Source: a virus. Taken from it: a DNA stretch of 42,168 nucleotides. The notes beneath the pieces were generated by a model, which worked only from the letters and a program-made list of their open reading frames with translations, had not been told where the DNA came from and made no database searches. Position numbers and translations under genes: made by a program. This document shows, one piece after another, positions 38,579-42,168 of this stretch (the stretch's first letter is position 1; each line of letters opens with the position of its first letter). The stretch lies in the IMG/VR virus record IMGVR_UViG_3300035659_001198, positions 1 through 42,168 of that record; one strand, given 5' to 3'.

Positions 38579-38806
38579 ATGACAGATTTTCATTTTCCGC
38601 TTTTAAACGGGAACAAGAAAGTAACAGTGATAGAAACTTTTGATAGTAGAGCCTTAATTCTCTCTCCAGGAGAACGCCTTGAATTTCCGTCCCTGGATAA
38701 GTGCAAGGATCATATTATTCAGACCGGGTTTGAAATAAGTATTAGTCATATTTTTGGAAGTTCAATCCAGAGGGAGATCCAGAAGGCGAAAGGAGTGGAG
38801 AAATGA
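38579..38806 (+). CDS. Small unrecognised protein
   Basis: A 75-residue protein with AAAAAAGGAGGTAACTT before ATG, an excellent ribosome site. Beta-rich start (VTVIETFDSRALILSPGERL) and a helical end (HIFGSSIQREIQKAKG). The stop overlaps the next start (ATGA). No family is recognised. Confidence 0.6.
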   Translation: MTDFHFPLLNGNKKVTVIETFDSRALILSPGERLEFPSLDKCKDHIIQTGFEISISHIFGSSIQREIQKAKGVEK

Positions 38807-39435
38807 GCGTGATACTAAGATCGGATCATGAGAAAGTTGTATCAAACCTAAAGGGGCGGATACTTAAAGTCTACGTTCTCATCGGGATCGTTATCGCTTT
38901 GAGTTTTGGATGGTCCTATGTTGCGAAGCTCGAGAGAGACCTTGTCACAACCGCCTACCAGGTGTCAAAGATGGAGTTTAATTCGGTGCTTTTAAAACAG
39001 GATCTTCTGCGGCTACTGCGAACGAAATCCCTTAGCGTCGGCCAGGCACTTGACATTGTTGATGTGATCATGTCGCAGAGAGATGTCCCGGTGGCGCTGA
39101 TCCTGGCTGTGATCTCACAGGAGTCGGAGTTTAGGCCTTTTGAGGTTTCAAATAAAGGAGCTAAAGGAATTATGCAGATCATGCCGGCAACGTTTAATAA
39201 CTATTCTAAAAATGCGCTGCTGAAAGGGGACCGGCATATTTATGATCCACAGCAAAATGTTAGGGCGGGGGTCCTCTGTCTGAAGGAGCTCTTCGACAGA
39301 TTTGGGGACTGGAGGACGGTGCTAAGAGCATACCAGGCGGGGCCGGAAAATGCAAGGAATAAGAAGTTCGATTGGTATGCAGATTCGGTGATGAAGAAAT
39401 CGAAAAAATATGGACAGATAGTAGAGAAGGAATGA
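38803..39435 (+). CDS. SLT-type lytic transglycosylase with N-terminal membrane anchor
   Basis: A 210-residue enzyme. Residues 21-42 are a transmembrane helix (ILKVYVLIGIVIALSFGWSYV), so the catalytic domain faces the periplasm. The SLT domain has SQESEFRPFEVSNKGAKGIMQIMPAT, where E is the catalytic glutamate, then NVRAGVLCLKELFDRFGDWRTVLRAYQAGP. It cleaves glycan strands of peptidoglycan. It lies inside the replication block, away from the lysis genes, which is unusual and suggests an additional or early role. Confidence 0.85.
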   Translation: MSVILRSDHEKVVSNLKGRILKVYVLIGIVIALSFGWSYVAKLERDLVTTAYQVSKMEFNSVLLKQDLLRLLRTKSLSVGQALDIVDVIMSQRDVPVALILAVISQESEFRPFEVSNKGAKGIMQIMPATFNNYSKNALLKGDRHIYDPQQNVRAGVLCLKELFDRFGDWRTVLRAYQAGPENARNKKFDWYADSVMKKSKKYGQIVEKE

Positions 39436-39548
39436 ACACCAAATGGCTGAATCGGAAAATCGTGGCGCGGGGTTCCCACCTTGTTGTTTCACCCCCTTTA
39501 TCGGAAATGACGAGAAGACCCCGCGCCATGGTTAAAAAGGAGTGTTGA
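39432..39548 (+). CDS. Small basic protein between transglycosylase and RusA genes
   Basis: A 38-residue frame that starts in the previous stop (ATGA) and ends just before the RusA ATG: MNTKWLNRKIVARGSHLVVS and then PPLSEMTRRPRAMVKKEC. It fills the whole gap. The DNA also holds an 11-bp inverted repeat TGGCGCGGGGT (39463-39473) / ACCCCGCGCCA (39518-39528) with 44 bases between. It may be a real small gene or only a structured spacer. Confidence 0.4.
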   Translation: MNTKWLNRKIVARGSHLVVSPPLSEMTRRPRAMVKKEC

Positions 39549-39974
39549 ATGGCCACGGTCTCATATCAGATTTGTCCAGTAGCCAAACCAAGAATGGTTC
39601 GGGGAGACGTTTGGAAAAAAAGGAAGTGTGTCGTCAAGTACCGTCGCTTTGCGGATCTTTGCAGATTGGAAAAAGTTCAGCTTCCTCTTTCGGGTGGCCA
39701 TGTTATTTTTGTCCTCCCTATGCCGGATTCATGGTCAAAGAAAAAGAAGAATTTGTTTGACGGGAAGGCTCACTCACAAACGCCCGATCTCGATAATCTA
39801 ATCAAGGCAATCGGCGACGCAGTTTATGCAGACGATTCAGGGATATGGGACATTCATGTGACCAAATTATGGGGATCAGAAGGAAGAATTATCGTAGAGG
39901 CGAGTCAACTACCCACAAATAAATTCGTGGGCTTGAAGTCAACTACCCACGAATTTATTCGTGGGCTGAAATGA
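39549..39974 (+). CDS. rusA: RusA-like Holliday junction resolvase, C-terminus altered by insertion
   Basis: A RusA endonuclease of 141 residues with AAAAAGGAGTGTTGA before ATG. Typical parts: VAKPRMVRGDVWKKR, VIFVLPMPDSWSKKKK, SQTPDLDNLIKAIGDAVYADDSGIWD (DxDN and DDS acidic catalytic motifs), and GRIIVEA. The natural end is near residue 118. The remaining 20 or so residues (LPTNKFVGLKSTTHEF) are encoded by the terminal hairpins of the insertion element, so the gene end was replaced on insertion while the catalytic core stayed intact. Confidence 0.85.
   Translation: MATVSYQICPVAKPRMVRGDVWKKRKCVVKYRRFADLCRLEKVQLPLSGGHVIFVLPMPDSWSKKKKNLFDGKAHSQTPDLDNLIKAIGDAVYADDSGIWDIHVTKLWGSEGRIIVEASQLPTNKFVGLKSTTHEFIRGLK
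39912..39965 (+). repeat. Two tandem left-end hairpins
   Basis: CCCACAAATAAATTCGTGGG (39912-39931, imperfect) and CCCACGAATTTATTCGTGGG (39946-39965, perfect). Both are preceded by AGTCAACTA (39903 and 39938). Two copies of one element end, 34 bases apart, suggest a duplicated end or an earlier insertion event. Confidence 0.8.
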
Positions 39975-40192
39975 GTAACATGCCAATGCGAAAGTTTCGA
40001 GGGAAAGCAGGAGACTAGAGTGGCCAAGATCAGCAATGGTCGTTTGAAGGCAACTGAACTATCTGGACATGGCAGTCCAAAAGACGTTGTAGGTGCTTCC
40101 CAAGCCCACAACCTCTCTGATAGTCAGTCTCGATGGGGTGTATCTACTTGTTTTGGAAACAGTTCAAGGCTTACAGCAACAAAAACTGTTTC
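39966..40192 (+). ncRNA. Predicted omega RNA of the IsrB-like nuclease
   Basis: The region upstream of the nuclease core folds into a string of stems: TGGAC/GTCCA (40064-40079), an 11-bp bulged stem from GTTGT (40086) to ACAAC (40112), CTGA/TCAG (40117-40127), and GAAACAGTT (40156-40164) with AACTGTTTC (40184-40192). IscB/IsrB guide RNAs lie in this position, with the guide at the 5' end outside the element. Boundaries are approximate. This overlaps the first 57 codons of the nuclease frame, which look noncoding. Confidence 0.65.
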
Positions 40193-41225
40193 AGTTCCTG
40201 TTATAGACATTGATCAGAAACCGCAAATGCCAACAACATCAAGTCGTGCAAGGAGGTGGATTAAGGAAGGCAAAGCTACTGGATTCTGGAAAAAAGGTAT
40301 CTTTTGTGTTCGGTTGAATCAAGAACCCTCAAATAGAAACAAGCAAGTAATTGCTATTGGTATTGATCCCGGCAGTAAAAAAGAGGGCTTCACGGTTAAA
40401 TCAGAAGCCCACACTTATCTCAATATTCAAGCTGATGCTGTGACGTGGGTTAAAGATGGTGTGGAAGTACGTAGGAATATGCGTCGCGCTAGAAGGTTTC
40501 GTAAAACTCCTTGTAGAGCTTGTAGACCTAATAGGTCTAAGAAATCCTGGCTACCACCTTCTACAAAAGCCCGTTGGGGTTGGAAATTAAGGATTTGTAA
40601 TTGGTTAATGAAAATGTATCCAATAGATACTTTTGTTGTTGAAGACATAAAAGCCAAGACGATGGGTAAGAGAAAATGGGATCGATCTTTTTCACCCCTT
40701 GAGGTTGGAAAGAATTGGTTTTATGAGGAATTAAATAAACTAGGACATCTGGAAACCAAGCAAGGTTATGAAACAAAAGAATTAAGGGATCAGTTAGGGC
40801 TAAAGAAAACCGGCAAGAGACTCGATTCTATTTTCTCATCTCATTGTGTTGACTCTTGGGTTCTTGCTAATGATTATGTCGGTGGGCATCTGAAACCAGA
40901 TAATACCAATTTGATTTGTATAACACCTCTACAATTTCATCGTAGACAACTCCATGCTCTCCAACCTACTAAAAATGGTATTAGAAGAGATTATGGAAGC
41001 ACAAGGAGTCTTGGATTCAAGCGAGGCTCTTTGGTTAAACATAAAAAGTATGGAAGGGTCTCTGTGGGTGGAACTAGTAATAATAGAATTAGTCTGCATT
41101 CGATAGAGACAGGTAAGCGTTTAGCACAGAATATCAAACCAGTTGATTGTAAATTTCTAACCTACAATATATGGAGGATGGCAATTCCTCCAACGACTAA
41201 AGTCGTTGGTTTCCTTGCCATATAG
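40020..41225 (+). CDS. IsrB-like RNA-guided nuclease (IscB family without HNH)
   Basis: A 401-codon frame from GTG 40020; the conserved protein begins only near codon 57 (VSVPVIDIDQKPQMPTTSSR), the PLMP/RRXRR part. Then IGIDPGSKKEG (RuvC-I, catalytic D), an arginine-rich bridge helix (RRNMRRARRFRKTPCRA), DTFVVEDIKAKT (RuvC-II, E) and HCVDSWVLAND (RuvC-III, D). No HNH lies between RuvC-II and III, so it is IsrB-like, about 345 residues, and would nick one strand. The C-terminal SLVKHKKYGRVSVGGTSNN resembles the family's end domain. No in-frame start codon precedes the core except GTG 40020 or TTG 40044. Confidence 0.8.
   Translation: MAKISNGRLKATELSGHGSPKDVVGASQAHNLSDSQSRWGVSTCFGNSSRLTATKTVSVPVIDIDQKPQMPTTSSRARRWIKEGKATGFWKKGIFCVRLNQEPSNRNKQVIAIGIDPGSKKEGFTVKSEAHTYLNIQADAVTWVKDGVEVRRNMRRARRFRKTPCRACRPNRSKKSWLPPSTKARWGWKLRICNWLMKMYPIDTFVVEDIKAKTMGKRKWDRSFSPLEVGKNWFYEELNKLGHLETKQGYETKELRDQLGLKKTGKRLDSIFSSHCVDSWVLANDYVGGHLKPDNTNLICITPLQFHRRQLHALQPTKNGIRRDYGSTRSLGFKRGSLVKHKKYGRVSVGGTSNNRISLHSIETGKRLAQNIKPVDCKFLTYNIWRMAIPPTTKVVGFLAI
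41180..41219 (+). repeat. Right-end hairpin of the element
   Basis: GGCAA (41180-41184) pairs with TTGCC (41215-41219) and CCAACGAC (41190-41197) with GTCGTTGG (41202-41209) around TAAA. This is the right-end hairpin of an IS605-type element and overlaps the last codons of the nuclease gene. The next 84 bases up to 41309 contain only a 25-codon frame of no clear meaning. Confidence 0.8.
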
Positions 41226-41309
41226 GATCATGATTAATATGGTGGTCCCTTTTGCTCTGGGGACGATTGAACTCAGTGGTGGGTTGACCGTCAGCTGGAG
41301 TGATTGATT

Positions 41310-41567
41310 ATGGGGAGGATGAATGTAGAGTTGGAAAAATCAGAGCAAGAGAGAGAACGTCTCTCCAAACTCTTGATTGAGGCGAGGATTGAAATTGTAC
41401 AGTTGTGGGGAGGGATTAAGAAAGTCTTGAAATGGAGAAACCTTGACGGGGATGGCATTAGTGATCCGTTAAGACAAGAACTCTACGAACTCATAGGTTT
41501 GGACCAGCCTGCCCCCGCCCAGGTCGAGGCTTCGAGGGGAGGCCAGGCGGGGGGAAAGGAGAAATAA
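41310..41567 (+). CDS. Small coiled-coil protein
   Basis: An 85-residue protein from ATG 41310. MNVELEKSEQERERLSKLL and EARIEIVQLWGGIKKVLKW form a coiled coil, then GDGISDPLRQELYELIGLDQ and a proline and glycine-rich tail (PAPAQVEASRGGQAGGKEK). No recognised family. It follows the insertion element directly. Confidence 0.5.
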   Translation: MGRMNVELEKSEQERERLSKLLIEARIEIVQLWGGIKKVLKWRNLDGDGISDPLRQELYELIGLDQPAPAQVEASRGGQAGGKEK

Positions 41568-41577
41568 GGAGGAGAAG

Positions 41578-41718
41578 ATGACCATTAAATTATATCCGAC
41601 AGATGGTTCTGAACCTACCGTTAGAGTAGAAGCGATGGTGTTTAAAAAAACAGCAAAAGAAATTTCCGAAATAGAGAAATGGAAAATGTTTGTAGAGGTC
41701 ATTGACGATGAAAGTTGA
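41578..41718 (+). CDS. Very small unrecognised protein
   Basis: A 46-residue product with AAGGAGGAGAAG before ATG, an ideal ribosome site. MTIKLYPTDGSEPTVRVEAM is a short beta start and the rest is a charged helix and strand. It overlaps the next gene by 11 bases. Confidence 0.5.
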   Translation: MTIKLYPTDGSEPTVRVEAMVFKKTAKEISEIEKWKMFVEVIDDES

Positions 41719-41914
41719 AGAATGTCCTCACCGTCGAGAAAAGTGCCATTGCATCCCATCCTCATCAATGGGGATAGGCAGGGACATCTATCTGTGTTGC
41801 GATAGTCGGGAGTGTCAATTTCTGATCCGGCTAAACAGCTGTACAAGAATCTGCAATTGTCCATGTTTTAAGGAGGTTGAGATTTTCCAAAGAACTGAGC
41901 GGCAAGGAGGGTGA
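41708..41914 (+). CDS. Cysteine-rich small protein
   Basis: A 68-residue protein starting at ATG 41708 inside the previous gene. It holds ten cysteines in ECPHRREKCHC, LCCDSRECQF and CTRICNCPCF, so it probably binds metal. It ends two bases before the next ATG. No family is recognised. Confidence 0.5.
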   Translation: MKVEECPHRREKCHCIPSSSMGIGRDIYLCCDSRECQFLIRLNSCTRICNCPCFKEVEIFQRTERQGG

Positions 41915-41915
41915 A

Positions 41916-42167
41916 ATGACAGAGGAAGATATCTTTTTATCACCAGGCACTATTTTTAATAAGGACGCTGATTTATCAGGCATCCGCTCAAGTAAATTGT
42001 TATCCCGTATTAAACAGGTTGAAGAAGCCTACCATAAAATGCGTGAGGCGGCATTTCAAAACCATTCTGCCCATTTTGATAAGACCGGAGGATCGGGAGC
42101 AGGATGTCCGGAATGTCTCCGCATACGTTCATTAAGGCGTGAAGCTGAAAAGATTTTTGAGGGATAA
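41916..42167 (+). CDS. Small protein with C-terminal CxxC, ends at window edge
   Basis: An 83-residue protein from ATG 41916 with AAGGAGGGTGAA upstream. A helical middle (SKLLSRIKQVEEAYHKMREA) precedes GAGCPECLRIRSLRREAEK, where CPEC may bind zinc. The stop (42165-42167) is one base from the window end, so nothing follows. Confidence 0.5.
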   Translation: MTEEDIFLSPGTIFNKDADLSGIRSSKLLSRIKQVEEAYHKMREAAFQNHSAHFDKTGGSGAGCPECLRIRSLRREAEKIFEG

Positions 42168-42168
42168 C

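Larger units (their letters stand above)
39903..41219 (+). mobile_element. IS605-type (ISC-like) element with IsrB-like gene, no transposase
   Basis: The element runs from the left-end hairpins (39912-39965) to the right-end hairpin (41180-41219). It carries one nuclease gene and a predicted RNA but no TnpA, so it would need a transposase in trans. Ends of this family have subterminal hairpins rather than inverted repeats, as seen here. The exact target site and boundaries cannot be fixed without an empty site. Confidence 0.75.

Noticed and set aside
1-42168. tRNA genes
   Set aside because: No cloverleaf with a TTCGA-type T loop and matching acceptor stem was noticed; an unaided reading can miss one.

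Overview
The window is a stretch of a tailed dsDNA phage genome (siphovirus type), read almost entirely from the + strand. It has a tape measure gene, a head-tail connector, a tail tube gene, a tail tip module and a lambda-like replication and recombination module. No terminase, portal, capsid or integrase gene is inside it, so the genome continues to the left and probably to the right. The host cannot be named. Lipoprotein and signal peptide types, an M15-type endolysin and a SbcCD pair fit a Gram-negative-type bacterium. The SLH domain and the type I-C-like CRISPR repeat only suggest an environmental, often anaerobic, bacterial lineage.

Layout. 1-5.1 kb: surface and decoration genes (GT9 and GT-A glycosyltransferases, a class I methyltransferase, an SLH-domain protein, a glycine-rich protein and a 21-residue repeat protein). 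5.1-9.8 kb: head-tail connector, neck/tail completion, tail terminator, tail tube and tail assembly chaperones with a -1 frameshift signal. A ParB-DNA methyltransferase gene interrupts this block. 9.8-19.1 kb: tape measure and a gene-transfer-agent-like tail tip set, with the central tip gene split at a LamG-like insert. 19.1-22.0 kb: lysis and membrane genes. 22.1-25.3 kb: a DNA-modification and mobile-element island (methyltransferase, tnpB remnant, ParB-domain gene overlapping a radical SAM gene). 25.5-32.2 kb: early region of small genes with promoters and operators, one solitary type I-C-like CRISPR repeat, a nonsense-disrupted HTH gene, a minus-strand membrane gene and a Ner-like regulator. 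32.2-40 kb: replication and recombination (ssDNA-binding-like protein, SbcD, SbcC, an O-like initiator carrying iterons, DnaB-like helicase, transglycosylase, RusA). 39.9-41.2 kb: an IS605-type element carrying an HNH-less IscB (IsrB-like) nuclease and a predicted guide RNA. 41.3-42.2 kb: small genes.

How it works together. The initiator with its internal origin and the DnaB-like helicase would start replication. SbcCD, the ssDNA-binding-like protein and RusA would process recombination intermediates. Two related ParB-like domains are joined to different catalytic partners (a methyltransferase and a radical SAM enzyme), which suggests phage DNA modification.

The most noteworthy signals are the solitary CRISPR repeat, the ParB/radical SAM pair, the IsrB-like element with its RNA, the origin inside the initiator gene, the complete chaperone frameshift cassette, and several small repeat and operator patterns. 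Everything was read by eye, with no database search.
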